Positions 45,182 to 53,662 of a stretch of DNA of 64,000 nucleotides are shown one piece after another (within the stretch, counting starts at the first letter, position 1; each line of letters opens with the position of its first letter). The stretch covers positions 62,001 through 126,000 of the forward strand of contig JAODMF010000004.1 of NCBI GenBank assembly GCA_025464095.1. Reading direction: 5' to 3'. A model generated the notes under the pieces. The model saw only the letters and a list, made by a program, of their open reading frames with translations. It did no database searches and was not told where the DNA came from. Made by a program: the position numbers and the translations under genes. This stretch comes from Glaciihabitans sp. Its GTDB lineage: Bacteria; Actinomycetota; Actinomycetes; Actinomycetales; Microbacteriaceae.

Positions 45182-46009
45182 CTACCAGTCGGCGCCCGAC
45201 CCGAGGGTGTTCAGGTTCTCACTGTGTGGGTTCGGGCGATACGCGAGGGTCAGCCCCGCCCGCTGGTTGCGAACCACCAGGAACCCGCTGTCGTAGGTCA
45301 CGGTGAAGGGGTTGGAGAGTACGCGCAGTACGTCCGCATCCTGGTCGCCGCCGTCGCGATCGCAGTCGAGCAGTACGCGGGAGCTGTTGGTGGGAATGAC
45401 CTCGCCGGCGTCCGTCTCGTACAGGGCATTGAAGTGGCGGCAGGGCGTGATTGCGCGCAACCGGCCGCCCGAGTAGAGCATGAGCGTCGACGTTTTGAGC
45501 GACTCGTCCGTGCGGAACTGGTGCGAGGCGCGACCGTAGATGGCCGCAAGGAGCCAGCTGCGGTCAAGCAGGTGCGCGAGCGACACCCGGGCCGCCCGCG
45601 AGAAATCGAGGATGATGTGCGGCGCGGTGAGGGTGAGGTTGTTGGCGGTGACCCGCACGTACTGCACGTGTTCGAGCGCGGCGATGTAGCGGGCCTCGAG
45701 GTCCTGCAGCGGGGTGGTCTCGCACAGGCGCGCCTTCGTGAACGTCACGTGCGGAAAGACCAACGATTCCGTCCCGCTGAAGTTGACGCCGTAATCGTTG
45801 CACGGCGTGCGTCCGGCGTTGCGGCCACCGAGAGTCATCGTGATCAGGGTCGACCCGAGGTCGAGTTTGCCGCTGCCATCGGATCCGGAGACGAGCCACC
45901 ATTCGCCGGCCAGGCGCGGGTTCGGCGCCATATCCACGTGCGGGCCGCCGGATGCGCAGCCGGTGAGCGCGAGCAGCAGCACGGCAACGACGGCGAGAGC
46001 TCTGCGCAT
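45182..46009 (-). CDS. META-type lipoprotein, paralog 8 of the array
   Basis: A 275-residue lipoprotein (lipobox LALTGC). Domain 1 carries the shared pattern PNPRLAGEWWLVSGSDGSGKLDLGSTLITMTLGG, TPCNDYG, then ARLCETTPLQDLEARYIAALEHV. Domain 2 is shorter and keeps a Cys pair (TPCRHFNALYE ... VLLDCDRDG). META domains are known from HslJ-like envelope proteins linked to stress or resistance; no enzymatic activity is established. It is the last gene of the run, 64 bp after paralog 7, and converges with the hydrolase gene. Confidence 0.83.
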   Translation of the reverse strand: MRRALAVVAVLLLALTGCASGGPHVDMAPNPRLAGEWWLVSGSDGSGKLDLGSTLITMTLGGRNAGRTPCNDYGVNFSGTESLVFPHVTFTKARLCETTPLQDLEARYIAALEHVQYVRVTANNLTLTAPHIILDFSRAARVSLAHLLDRSWLLAAIYGRASHQFRTDESLKTSTLMLYSGGRLRAITPCRHFNALYETDAGEVIPTNSSRVLLDCDRDGGDQDADVLRVLSNPFTVTYDSGFLVVRNQRAGLTLAYRPNPHSENLNTLGSGADW

Positions 46010-46073
46010 CCGATCCTCCTTTGGACCTGAGGCTCATTCTCCGCTTTCTGTGCTGCGAATGCAGCTATCCGAG

Positions 46074-46502
46074 CTAGTCGGCAGAGCTGTAGGTCAACGT
46101 CACACCCTTGCCGCTCAACACGAGAGTGTGCCCCTTGAGGTCGGCGTAATCCACCTTGTCGATCGCTGCGAGGTACCGGTTCTCGACGTCCATGAGGTTC
46201 TGCTCCGCGCACGCCATCATGGTGTGCGGACCGGGGGTCAGCACGACGGGTCCGGTCGCCGTGCGATCGAGCTCGAAGCCGTATCCGTTGCAGGGCGCGC
46301 GGCCTTCACCGCGCTTGTTGCTGATTGACAGCGTGATGGCCTGGTCGGCCAGGTCGAGCTCGCCCGTTGCATCCGTTTGGGTGCTCAGCTTCCACGTGCC
46401 GCTGATGGATTGTGGCGTGCCCGGTCCCGCTGGCGTGCCGGATGCGCACCCCGCCAGGGCGGCGACCAGAACAGCTGACGCGAACAGTGGGATCTTCTTC
46501 AT
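46074..46502 (-). CDS. META-type lipoprotein, paralog 7, single domain
   Basis: At 142 residues this is the shortest member: lipobox LAALAGC, then one META domain only (SISGTWKLSTQTDATGELDLADQAITLSISNK, APCNGYG, MMACAEQNLMDVENRYLAAIDKV, ending VTLTYSSAD). The second domain present in the other seven is absent, and the C-terminus ends cleanly, so this may represent the ancestral form or a shortened copy. The start overlaps the previous gene's stop by four bases (ATGA). Confidence 0.85.
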   Translation of the reverse strand: MKKIPLFASAVLVAALAGCASGTPAGPGTPQSISGTWKLSTQTDATGELDLADQAITLSISNKRGEGRAPCNGYGFELDRTATGPVVLTPGPHTMMACAEQNLMDVENRYLAAIDKVDYADLKGHTLVLSGKGVTLTYSSAD

Positions 46503-47383
46503 CGTGTGCCTCCACTGACCAAGACGAACCCGGCCACCATTTCGTTGGGGGGCCAGTCAACCGACGAGCTGGGAGCCGAATGTGACCGCTGGTCGATGCT
46601 CTGAACGAAGAGCTGGTCATTGCCTCTCACCGACTCGTCGTTGCGTCGCAGGCTCAGCTGGAATGTGCCCTGCAGCAGCACGCGGGTGAGGGCGGCGTCG
46701 AAGGTGCGGGCGGCCGCGGAACAGCGCGAGAACAGTGAGTTGCCCGTTCGTCGCGTCAGGGTCGTGCCTCGGTGCGAGAGCGTCGCATGCGTGTAGGCAC
46801 ACTCGGTCTGCACCAGGTACTCGACGGACGAGGTGAACTGGAGGCGGGCCGCTCCCAGCTTCACATCCAGCGCCCGGCCGGTGATCATGCTCCCCAGGCT
46901 CACGAGTCGCCACTCTTTTCCGACGATGAAATCCAGGGGGTTGGCAATGTGCCGCTCGAAGCCGAGAGTTACCTTCTCGGCGCTCAGGGTCAGCGTGCCC
47001 GCATCCACCTTCGCCCTGTCTACGCGATCGAGCGCTCGCAGGATGCGGCGATCGACCACCGTCTGCGCCGCCTGGCCGCACTCGGCTGGCACTACATCCC
47101 GCATCGACACGTACACGGCGCCGGCCGTACCACGCACGCTTGCCGGGATGTCGTCGCACGGAGTGTGCACGGCAGTGTGGTCCGCGTCGCCGATCGTGAA
47201 CGTGACGAAGGTGGGGCTGAGATCGAGTGTGCCCGTCGCATCCGATGCGCTGGTGAGTTCCCACTGGCCGCGCAACCGCGGGTCGGGCGCGGATGACGTG
47301 GCTGGCCCCGACGCGCACCCGGCCAGCGTGAGTACCGCCGCGATCCCGACGGAAATGCTGCCCACAACTCCCCACGCGCTCAT
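46499..47383 (-). CDS. META-type lipoprotein, paralog 6
   Basis: A 294-residue lipoprotein; signal IAAVLTLAGC. Domain 1: PDPRLRGQWELTSASDATGTLDLSPTFVTFTIGDADHT, TPCDD, PAECGQAAQTVVDRRILRALDRV. Domain 2 has the Cys pair TECAYTH ... LFSRCSAAART and a C-terminal strand QLSLRRNDESVRG. The open frame runs upstream to 47533, but the ATG at 47383 forms TAATG with the stop of paralog 5 and gives a proper signal peptide. Confidence 0.84.
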   Translation of the reverse strand: MSAWGVVGSISVGIAAVLTLAGCASGPATSSAPDPRLRGQWELTSASDATGTLDLSPTFVTFTIGDADHTAVHTPCDDIPASVRGTAGAVYVSMRDVVPAECGQAAQTVVDRRILRALDRVDRAKVDAGTLTLSAEKVTLGFERHIANPLDFIVGKEWRLVSLGSMITGRALDVKLGAARLQFTSSVEYLVQTECAYTHATLSHRGTTLTRRTGNSLFSRCSAAARTFDAALTRVLLQGTFQLSLRRNDESVRGNDQLFVQSIDQRSHSAPSSSVDWPPNEMVAGFVLVSGGTR

Positions 47384-48225
47384 TACGAGATCTCGTTCGG
47401 ATCGTGGAAGGTCAGCCGGCCCTGGTCGCTGTCGATCTGAAGCACGGCCACGTTCACCCGGTGCACCGAGAACTCCCCGTGCAGGATGATTTTCGTCACA
47501 GCGACGTCTTCGGTGCGCTCGTCGTTGTTGCACGGCCGGCTCCGTGCGTTGACGAGCACCCAGTCGGTCGTGGCCGCGTTCTCCAGCGAGAAGCCGTTGG
47601 TCGTGCGGCGAATCTTCGCATTAGTGAGCCCGCAGGCGGTCGACAGGCGGAACGACTCCTGCGAGGTGAACATGATCGACGAGTACCTGGCCGAAATCGG
47701 AATGTCGAAAATCGTGCCGATCGGTGTGAACGAGGTGAGGATGAGCGTCTTGTCGATGTAGTTGCTGACCGGCGACGGCAGGAGGGGTTCGAACTCGAGC
47801 TCGGTGCCGGGGGCACGCATCGTCAGCCCCTGCCGGGTTACGGCCACCTCGGTCGACCTCGCCAGCGCCTGCACGAACCGCACGTCGAGCTGCGCGATCG
47901 TCGTGTCGAGCCCGGCGCACCCCTTGCTCGTGTGCGGTGCGACGGTGATCCAGATGGCACCGGCCGAGCCCCGCACGCTCGCGCCGAACGATCCGCACGG
48001 TGTCGCACCATGCGTCTCCCGGGCCGATCCGACCGAGAGCGTCATGAGGGTCTGGTCCATTTGGAAGTCGCCGAGGCGGTCCGACCCGGACACCAGCTGC
48101 CAGCTACCGCGCAGCCGCGGGTCGGGCGCGGCATCCTTCGCGCTGTCGGCCGCTGCGCAGCCAGCGAGAACCAACGCGGTGGCGGCGGCGAGGCATGCGA
48201 GCGCTGAGCGCTTAGCCGTTCGCAT
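47383..48225 (-). CDS. META-type lipoprotein, paralog 5
   Basis: A 280-residue lipoprotein; lipobox TALVLAGC. Domain 1: PDPRLRGSWQLVSGSDRLGDFQMDQTLMTLSVGSA, TPCGSFG, SKGCAGLDTTIAQLDVRFVQAL. Domain 2: TACGLTNAKIRRTTNG ... SRPCNNDE. It overlaps paralog 4 by 14 bases, the deepest overlap in the run, and shares a base with paralog 6 (TAATG), so translation of the three is likely coupled. Confidence 0.84.
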   Translation of the reverse strand: MRTAKRSALACLAAATALVLAGCAAADSAKDAAPDPRLRGSWQLVSGSDRLGDFQMDQTLMTLSVGSARETHGATPCGSFGASVRGSAGAIWITVAPHTSKGCAGLDTTIAQLDVRFVQALARSTEVAVTRQGLTMRAPGTELEFEPLLPSPVSNYIDKTLILTSFTPIGTIFDIPISARYSSIMFTSQESFRLSTACGLTNAKIRRTTNGFSLENAATTDWVLVNARSRPCNNDERTEDVAVTKIILHGEFSVHRVNVAVLQIDSDQGRLTFHDPNEIS

Positions 48226-49045
48226 CTCGCAAGGTCTCTTTCACGAATTCGAGCTGCAGCCCGGCGCGCACGTTGGAGAGGCGAAGTTCCTGCGGGCCGA
48301 CCTCCACGAAGAATGCGCTGCCGAGCACGCGGGTGACTATGGACTCCTGCGCGCGGTTCGACGCGGTACATGAGGCGGGGTCTGACCTGAGCGCGAAGTT
48401 GGAGACCACCACCTCGCCGGCATCCTGGGTCCAGGTGCCGCGCGCAACGCCGCATCCGGTCGTCGTGATCAGCTCCGTGTCAGAAAACCGCAACCGCGCG
48501 GGGCTCGAATCGTCGGCCGGGACCAGGTCGTGCGGCCCGATCTCACGCTCGCCGACGAGCACCCACGGCTGGTCGGTCATGGCGGCGAGGTCGATGTGCT
48601 GCGCCCTGGTGAAGCGCAGCGATATTTTCCGCCCGGTGAGGGTCAGCGAATCCTGGCGAATGGATGCCCGGTGCACGTTGTCGAGAGCCGCGAGGTAGCG
48701 GCTTTCCAGGTCGAGCAGTGTCTGGTTGGAGCAGGTGCTCGTTTCGTGTCCGACAACGGTGAGGTAGATCACCCCGAGCGAGCCGGTGATGTGCGCCCGG
48801 TAGGGATTGCAGCTCGCACGCCCGCCGGTGTGGGCGGTGTCGGAGACGGTCAGCGTGATCGCCGTCGACCACAGGTTCAGCGGACCGTAGGCATCCTGTG
48901 CCGCGCTGAGCTCCCACTCGCCGCGAAGGCGCGGGTCGGGCGAGGAGTCGGCGGCGCGGGGAGCGGACGTGCAGCCGACCAGCGCGAAGACGATAGCGCT
49001 GGCGACCAACAGCGGTCGCACCACCCTCTGCCTCGACGTGTGCAT
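48212..49045 (-). CDS. META-type lipoprotein, paralog 4
   Basis: A 277-residue lipoprotein; signal LLVASAIVFALVGC. Domain 1: PDPRLRGEWELSAAQDAYGPLNLWSTAITLTVSDTAHT, ASCNPYR, TSTCSNQTLLDLESRYLAALDNV. Domain 2: TGCGVARGTWTQDAGE ... PASCTASN. The frame is open far upstream (to 50701) but runs across paralogs 2 and 3 out of register, so that extension is spurious. ATG at 49045, five bases after GGGAGG, is preferred over the adjacent ATG at 49048. Confidence 0.84.
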   Translation of the reverse strand: MHTSRQRVVRPLLVASAIVFALVGCTSAPRAADSSPDPRLRGEWELSAAQDAYGPLNLWSTAITLTVSDTAHTGGRASCNPYRAHITGSLGVIYLTVVGHETSTCSNQTLLDLESRYLAALDNVHRASIRQDSLTLTGRKISLRFTRAQHIDLAAMTDQPWVLVGEREIGPHDLVPADDSSPARLRFSDTELITTTGCGVARGTWTQDAGEVVVSNFALRSDPASCTASNRAQESIVTRVLGSAFFVEVGPQELRLSNVRAGLQLEFVKETLRDANG

Positions 49046-49098
49046 CATTGCCTCCCGTCCCCTTCCAGTCTGAACCTCCCGGCGGTTATTCGGGGCGG

Positions 49099-49911
49099 TC
49101 AAGCCTTGTGCGCCCCGAAGACCGCGGTGAGGTAGGTGTACTGGCTGAGCACCACGAGAACTTCGCCCTTGCGCGCAACCACCAACCCGGCGCTGAGCAT
49201 GTTCTGTAGTCGCTTGGTCAGTGCGAGGACCCGCTCGGCACATGCGGGCGCCTTCGGGTAGGAGCCGCCATCGACAGTATCGATGCGCAGGATGCCGCTC
49301 TTGACGTAGTAGGTGTACTCGTACTGCCCGCAGGGTGTGGACAGGTTGAATGTGTTCACGCCGTCGAACCGCAGCGTGATCGGGGTCTGGGCATTGTTGA
49401 CCTGGTCGATGACCTTCGAGAACGAGGGCATCTCCTGGAGCACCCACGTCGTTCCGATAGCGGTATACAGCGCGGGCCGGCCGGTGCGCAGGAAGCTGAG
49501 TGTCGCCCCCGGCGAAGTCAGCGTGAGGGAATCCGCAGTGACGTTCGCGAAGCGCGCTCCGCGCAGGGCCGCGAGGTAGCGGGCGTCGAAGTTGCGGAGC
49601 AAACCACTCGGGCAGTAGAAGTGGGCTTCCGGCCGCACCGTGATGAATACCGCGCCCGGGGTTCCCGCGACGTTTGCCGAGTAGGTGGCGCAGGGGGAGT
49701 GGCCGCCGGAGCCGTTCTTCTCGCTGATGGTGAGATCGATGTAGGTCGTTCCGAACAGCAGGTAGCCGCCAGCATCCTTCGCATCGGCGAGTTGCCACGT
49801 TCCGACGAGTCGAGGGTCCGCCGCGGATGGTGAACGCGGGGTGAGCGCGCACCCGGTGAGCAGCAACGCGGCGGCGATCGCGGCGCTGAGCATCCGCTCG
49901 ATTCTGCGCAT
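49099..49911 (-). CDS. META-type lipoprotein, paralog 3
   Basis: A 270-residue lipoprotein; lipobox ALLLTGC. Domain 1: ADPRLVGTWQLADAKDAGGYLLFGTTYIDLTISEKNGS, SPCATYS, HFYCPSGLLRNFDARYLAALRGA. Domain 2 is aromatic-rich: TPCGQYEYTYYVKSG ... APACAERV, ending VLSQYTYLTAVFGAHKA. A GGGAGG ribosome-binding site precedes the ATG. Gaps of 53 and 39 bp separate it from its neighbours, with no obvious terminator. Confidence 0.84.
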   Translation of the reverse strand: MRRIERMLSAAIAAALLLTGCALTPRSPSAADPRLVGTWQLADAKDAGGYLLFGTTYIDLTISEKNGSGGHSPCATYSANVAGTPGAVFITVRPEAHFYCPSGLLRNFDARYLAALRGARFANVTADSLTLTSPGATLSFLRTGRPALYTAIGTTWVLQEMPSFSKVIDQVNNAQTPITLRFDGVNTFNLSTPCGQYEYTYYVKSGILRIDTVDGGSYPKAPACAERVLALTKRLQNMLSAGLVVARKGEVLVVLSQYTYLTAVFGAHKA

Positions 49912-49950
49912 CGCTGCCTCCCGTCATTGGGTGGCTTCCAGTGTGGACCC

Positions 49951-50772
49951 TCAGGTAGTCCGTGTGAAGTTCAGAATGAGCGAATGTGACGAGTTTGCAA
50001 TGACCATGTGGCCAGCGTCCGCCGTGATGACGAATCGGTCGGTGTAGAGCACGCGCGTAAGGATGTCTTCCAGCTTCTGAGCGGCCCCGGGGCAGGACTG
50101 GCCCACGCCGTCGGCCCCCCGCACCTCCAGCAGGCCGTTGACCGGGCGAAACGTCTCGAACGTGTGGCTGCAGAGCGTGTCGATGGTGAGTGACTGGCGC
50201 GACGTGACCCGCAGGTCCGCGTAGCCCTCGAAGGAAACTGCCCGCTGCTCGGAACCGAGAGCGCTGTACACGCTCACGAGCGACCAGTCGCGGTTCAACG
50301 CCGCGTCGAGCGGGCTCGGTCGGGCCAGCTGGAACTCCAGGCGAGCGGTAGAGGACGCGAGAACGAGCGACCCGTTCACGACGGTTGCCACGCGCGTGCG
50401 ATTCAGCGCTCGCAGAAAGCGAGAGTCGAGCTGCCGCTGGCGCGTGTCGGCGCACCCGGAGTTGGCAGTCCTCGGCGCCGTCACCCAGATCGCACCCACG
50501 CTGCCCCGCACGCTCACCGGCTCCGTGCTGCAGGGACTCGTGGCCAGCGTGTGCGCCGCGTCGCCGATCGTGAGTGCAATGAACGTGTTGCTGAGGTCCA
50601 TCGTGCCGGTCGAGTCGGTTCCCGCGCGCAGTTCCCATTCGCCGCGCAGGATCGGCTCCGCCGCCGCCGCGGCGGGCGGATGGGTCGACGACGGCGCGCA
50701 CCCCGAGAGGGCCAGGACCACCCCGAGAGCGCTCGCTGCGAGGACGAGCAGCCGCGGCATCCGGAGGGTCAC
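49951..50772 (-). CDS. META-type lipoprotein, paralog 2
   Basis: A 273-residue lipoprotein; signal LGVVLALSGC. Domain 1: EPILRGEWELRAGTDSTGTMDLSNTFIALTIGDAAHT, SPCSTEP, NSGCADTRQRQLDSRFLRALNRT. Domain 2: TLCSHTFETFRPVNG ... GQSCPGAAQ. The GTG start overlaps the stop of paralog 1 by four bases (GTGA); ATG at 50760 is an alternative that would shorten the n-region. Confidence 0.84.
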   Translation of the reverse strand: MTLRMPRLLVLAASALGVVLALSGCAPSSTHPPAAAAAEPILRGEWELRAGTDSTGTMDLSNTFIALTIGDAAHTLATSPCSTEPVSVRGSVGAIWVTAPRTANSGCADTRQRQLDSRFLRALNRTRVATVVNGSLVLASSTARLEFQLARPSPLDAALNRDWSLVSVYSALGSEQRAVSFEGYADLRVTSRQSLTIDTLCSHTFETFRPVNGLLEVRGADGVGQSCPGAAQKLEDILTRVLYTDRFVITADAGHMVIANSSHSLILNFTRTT

Positions 50773-51632
50773 GGTTCCAGTCTCGCGGTCGGCAGTCGCT
50801 CGAAGGAGAGGACGGCTGTGCGCGCCGCCGTCTCGAGCACCATCCGGTCCAGGTGGATCGTGATCGTGAACGGCGATCCGTAGATCACTTCGGCGAGCGC
50901 CGAATCAACGGAGACTGCGCTCGCAGCGCAGGGGCGCGGGCTGCTCGTGCCGTCCCGCACCGAGTACAGCGCCCCATTCGTGTCGAAGCTCCCGCTCGAG
51001 ACGTAACATGCCGTGGCCACGGTGAACCGGCTGTGGGAGGAGAGCGTCACGATGGCATCGCCGTCCAGCGGAACGTTGCGTTGCTGCGGGCCGAGCGTTC
51101 GCTCGATGTCGGTGAGCTTCCACTGGCTGCCCTGCTCCGCCTCAAGGTCGATCGACTGCGCGCGAACGAACTCGAGCTGCACCTTCGGTGCGCTGAGAAC
51201 CAGCGAGTCCGCGATGAAGGACGCCACCCGCGCCCTGCCGAGTGCGCCGAAAAAGCGTTCGTCGAAGCCGACCTGGTCCGGCACCGCGCACTCCGCACCG
51301 CTCGTAGCCCGCGAGGTGCTCACGAAGATCGCGCCGAGCCCGCCGCGCACGCTCACGCGCTTCACGCCACACGGGGTCTGCACCTCGGTATGCGAACTGT
51401 CGGCGATCGTGAGCGTAACGAACAATCCGGTGAGGTCGATTCGGCCGGATGAGTCCCTCGCCGAGCTCAGTTGCCAGCGTGCGCGCAGAATCGGCGCCGC
51501 AGCCGTGGCTCCGCTCGGGGCGGGTTCCGGCGTGCAGGCGGTGAGCATGAGTACCAGCGCCGCGAGAGCGACCGAGAGCAGCAGCGGGGCGCGCGCCGAC
51601 CGCGTGCGGCGGTGCGGCATCCGGGGTCCCAT
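50769..51632 (-). CDS. META-type lipoprotein, paralog 1 (first of run)
   Basis: A 287-residue lipoprotein; long basic n-region, then LALVLMLTAC. Domain 1: APILRARWQLSSARDSSGRIDLTGLFVTLTIADSSHT, TPCGVKR, GAECAVPDQVGFDERFFGALGRA. Domain 2: TACYVSSGSFDTNGAL ... PRPCAASA. It is divergent from gatC with 62 bp between the starts, so the promoter of the whole eight-gene run should lie there. A second ATG (MPHRR) twelve bases in is possible. Confidence 0.84.
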   Translation of the reverse strand: MGPRMPHRRTRSARAPLLLSVALAALVLMLTACTPEPAPSGATAAAPILRARWQLSSARDSSGRIDLTGLFVTLTIADSSHTEVQTPCGVKRVSVRGGLGAIFVSTSRATSGAECAVPDQVGFDERFFGALGRARVASFIADSLVLSAPKVQLEFVRAQSIDLEAEQGSQWKLTDIERTLGPQQRNVPLDGDAIVTLSSHSRFTVATACYVSSGSFDTNGALYSVRDGTSSPRPCAASAVSVDSALAEVIYGSPFTITIHLDRMVLETAARTAVLSFERLPTARLEP

Positions 51633-51682
51633 ACTCCAGTGTCGCGCACGCGGCCGCAGCGGGCCCGAGTTTTTGCTGCCTC

Positions 51683-51688
51683 TAGAAT
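51683..51688 (+). promoter_or_regulatory. leaderless -10 hexamer of gatC
   Basis: TAGAAT-TGAGCC-ATG: six-base spacing to 51695. Confidence 0.65.
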
Positions 51689-51694
51689 TGAGCC

Positions 51695-52009
51695 ATGTCT
51701 ACTGAGCCTGACGCAGGCGTAACGCCCGATGTGGTTCGCCACCTCGCCGGACTCGCGCGAATCGCGCTGACCGAGCACGAAATCACGAAACTCACGGGCG
51801 AGCTGATGGTCATCCTCGACAATGTTGCGAAGGTCAATGAGGTCGCTGGGCCGGACGTGCCGGCCACGAGCCACCCGATCCCCCTGTCAAACGTGTACCG
51901 CGACGACGTTCCCGGGGTCACCCTCACGACGGAGCAGGCGCTCGCCGGCGCTCCCGACCACGACGGCAGCCGCTTTCGCGTGACCGCGATCCTGGGGGAG
52001 GAGCAGTGA
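51695..52009 (+). CDS. gatC: Asp/Glu-tRNA amidotransferase subunit C
   Basis: A 104-residue GatC, the small stabilising subunit of GatCAB, which converts Glu-tRNA(Gln) or Asp-tRNA(Asn) to the amide form. Landmarks are [38 protein letters not shown] and the C-terminal [28 protein letters not shown]. It overlaps gatA by four bases. TAGAAT at leaderless spacing marks the promoter of gatCA. Confidence 0.95.
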   Translation: MSTEPDAGVTPDVVRHLAGLARIALTEHEITKLTGELMVILDNVAKVNEVAGPDVPATSHPIPLSNVYRDDVPGVTLTTEQALAGAPDHDGSRFRVTAILGEEQ

Positions 52010-53544
52010 GCCTCTTCACGCGCACCGCGTCGTCCCTGGGCGAGATGCTCGCCGCGGGCGAGGTTTCCTCCGTCGAGGTCACGCAGGCGCACCTCGATCG
52101 AATTGCTGCCGTCGATGCCGACGTGCACGCTTTCCTCCACGTCAACGCCGGCGCGCTGGATGCCGCTGCCGCGGTGGACAAGCGGCGTTCCGCCGGCGAG
52201 GTCCTTGGCCCGCTGGCCGGTGTTCCGATCGCGATCAAAGACGTCCTCTGCACGCTGGGGATGCCCTCGACCGCGGGTTCGCGCATCCTCGAGGGCTGGA
52301 TTCCTCCGTACGACGCGACCGTCGTCGCGCGCCTGCGCTCCGCTGGCCTCGTGCCGCTCGGCAAGACCAACATGGACGAGTTCGCGATGGGCTCCTCCAC
52401 GGAGCATTCCGCCTACGGTGCTTCGCACAACCCGTGGGACCTGGAACGCATCCCCGGTGGGTCGGGCGGTGGCTCGGCTGCGGCGGTTGCCGCGTTCGAG
52501 GCGCCGATCGCGCTCGGTTCCGACACGGGCGGATCGATCCGCCAGCCGGCTGCGGTTACCGGTTCGGTCGGGGTCAAGCCCACCTATGGCGGGGTCTCGC
52601 GGTACGGCGCGATCGCGCTCGCGTCCTCCCTCGACCAGGTCGGACCGGTGTCGCGCAACGTTCTCGACTCCGCGCTCGTGCACGACATCATCGGTGGCCA
52701 CGATCCGCGCGATTCGACGTCGTTGACAGACCAGTGGCCGTCGTTCGCGGCGGCTGCGCGCGAGGGCGCCGCGGCCGAGTCGCTCAAGGGCGTGCGCATC
52801 GGCGTGGTGAAAGAGCTCGACTCGCCCGGCTTTCAGGCCGGCGTGCACCAGCGCTTCCACGAGGCGCTCGACCTGCTCGCCGCAAACGGTGCCGAGATCG
52901 TCGAGGTCAGCGCACCGCATTTCGAGTACGCGGTTGCCGCGTATTACCTGATTTTGCCGGCGGAGGCGTCGAGCAACCTGGCCAAGTTCGACTCCGTGCG
53001 CTTCGGCATGCGGGTGAACCCACCCGGCGGCGGAACGGTCGAGGATGTCATGGCGGCCACCCGCGAAGCCGGTTTCGGCGACGAGGTGAAGCGCCGCATC
53101 ATCCTTGGCACCTATGCGCTGTCGGCGGGCTATTACGACGCCTACTACGGCAGCGCGCAGAAAGTTCGCACGCTGATCCAGCGCGACTTCGCCTCCGCGT
53201 TCGAACAGGCGGACGTGCTGGTCTCCCCGGCCGCGCCGACGACGGCGTTCAAGCTGGGCGAAAAAATCAACGACCCGCTGGCGATGTACCTCAACGATGT
53301 GACGACCATTCCGGCGAACCTGGCCGGAATTCCCGGCATGGGGCTTCCGGCAGGACTGGCACCGGAGGACGGCCTGCCGGTCGGCATCCAGATCATGGCT
53401 CCGGCGCGAGAGGATGCCCGGCTCTACAAGCTCGGAGCGACCCTCGAGCGCCTGCTGGAAGACAAGTGGGGGCACACGCTGCTCTCGCAGGCACCGTCGC
53501 TCGCTCCGGGTGAGATGTTCGCCGCGGAGTCCGGGGCGGTCTAA
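52006..53544 (+). CDS. gatA: Asp/Glu-tRNA amidotransferase subunit A
   Basis: A 512-residue amidase-signature enzyme that releases ammonia from glutamine. The catalytic Lys is in [14 protein letters not shown], and the Ser pair is in [17 protein letters not shown] and [15 protein letters not shown]. Length and order are standard. The GTG start lies in the gatC stop (GTGA). Confidence 0.96.
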   Translation: MSLFTRTASSLGEMLAAGEVSSVEVTQAHLDRIAAVDADVHAFLHVNAGALDAAAAVDKRRSAGEVLGPLAGVPIAIKDVLCTLGMPSTAGSRILEGWIPPYDATVVARLRSAGLVPLGKTNMDEFAMGSSTEHSAYGASHNPWDLERIPGGSGGGSAAAVAAFEAPIALGSDTGGSIRQPAAVTGSVGVKPTYGGVSRYGAIALASSLDQVGPVSRNVLDSALVHDIIGGHDPRDSTSLTDQWPSFAAAAREGAAAESLKGVRIGVVKELDSPGFQAGVHQRFHEALDLLAANGAEIVEVSAPHFEYAVAAYYLILPAEASSNLAKFDSVRFGMRVNPPGGGTVEDVMAATREAGFGDEVKRRIILGTYALSAGYYDAYYGSAQKVRTLIQRDFASAFEQADVLVSPAAPTTAFKLGEKINDPLAMYLNDVTTIPANLAGIPGMGLPAGLAPEDGLPVGIQIMAPAREDARLYKLGATLERLLEDKWGHTLLSQAPSLAPGEMFAAESGAV

Positions 53545-53650
53545 CCGCTGCTCGGATCGCGCGGCCCTGCGGGGCGGTCGACCAGTGGCAATTCAGTCAT
53601 ACAACCCCACCTCCACCGGCGCGAGCAATCGGGGTAATCCCCGCGCCCCG

Positions 53651-53656
53651 TAGAAT
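53651..53656 (+). promoter_or_regulatory. leaderless -10 hexamer of gatB
   Basis: TAGAAT-TGCGGG-GTG: same hexamer and spacing as gatC, giving gatB its own promoter after a 118 bp gap. Confidence 0.65.
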
Positions 53657-53662
53657 TGCGGG

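Noticed and set aside
49046-50701. N-terminal extension of META paralog 4 to 50701
   Set aside because: The extension runs in another register through paralogs 2 and 3; a signal peptide with lipobox and GGGAGG at 49045 defines the true start.
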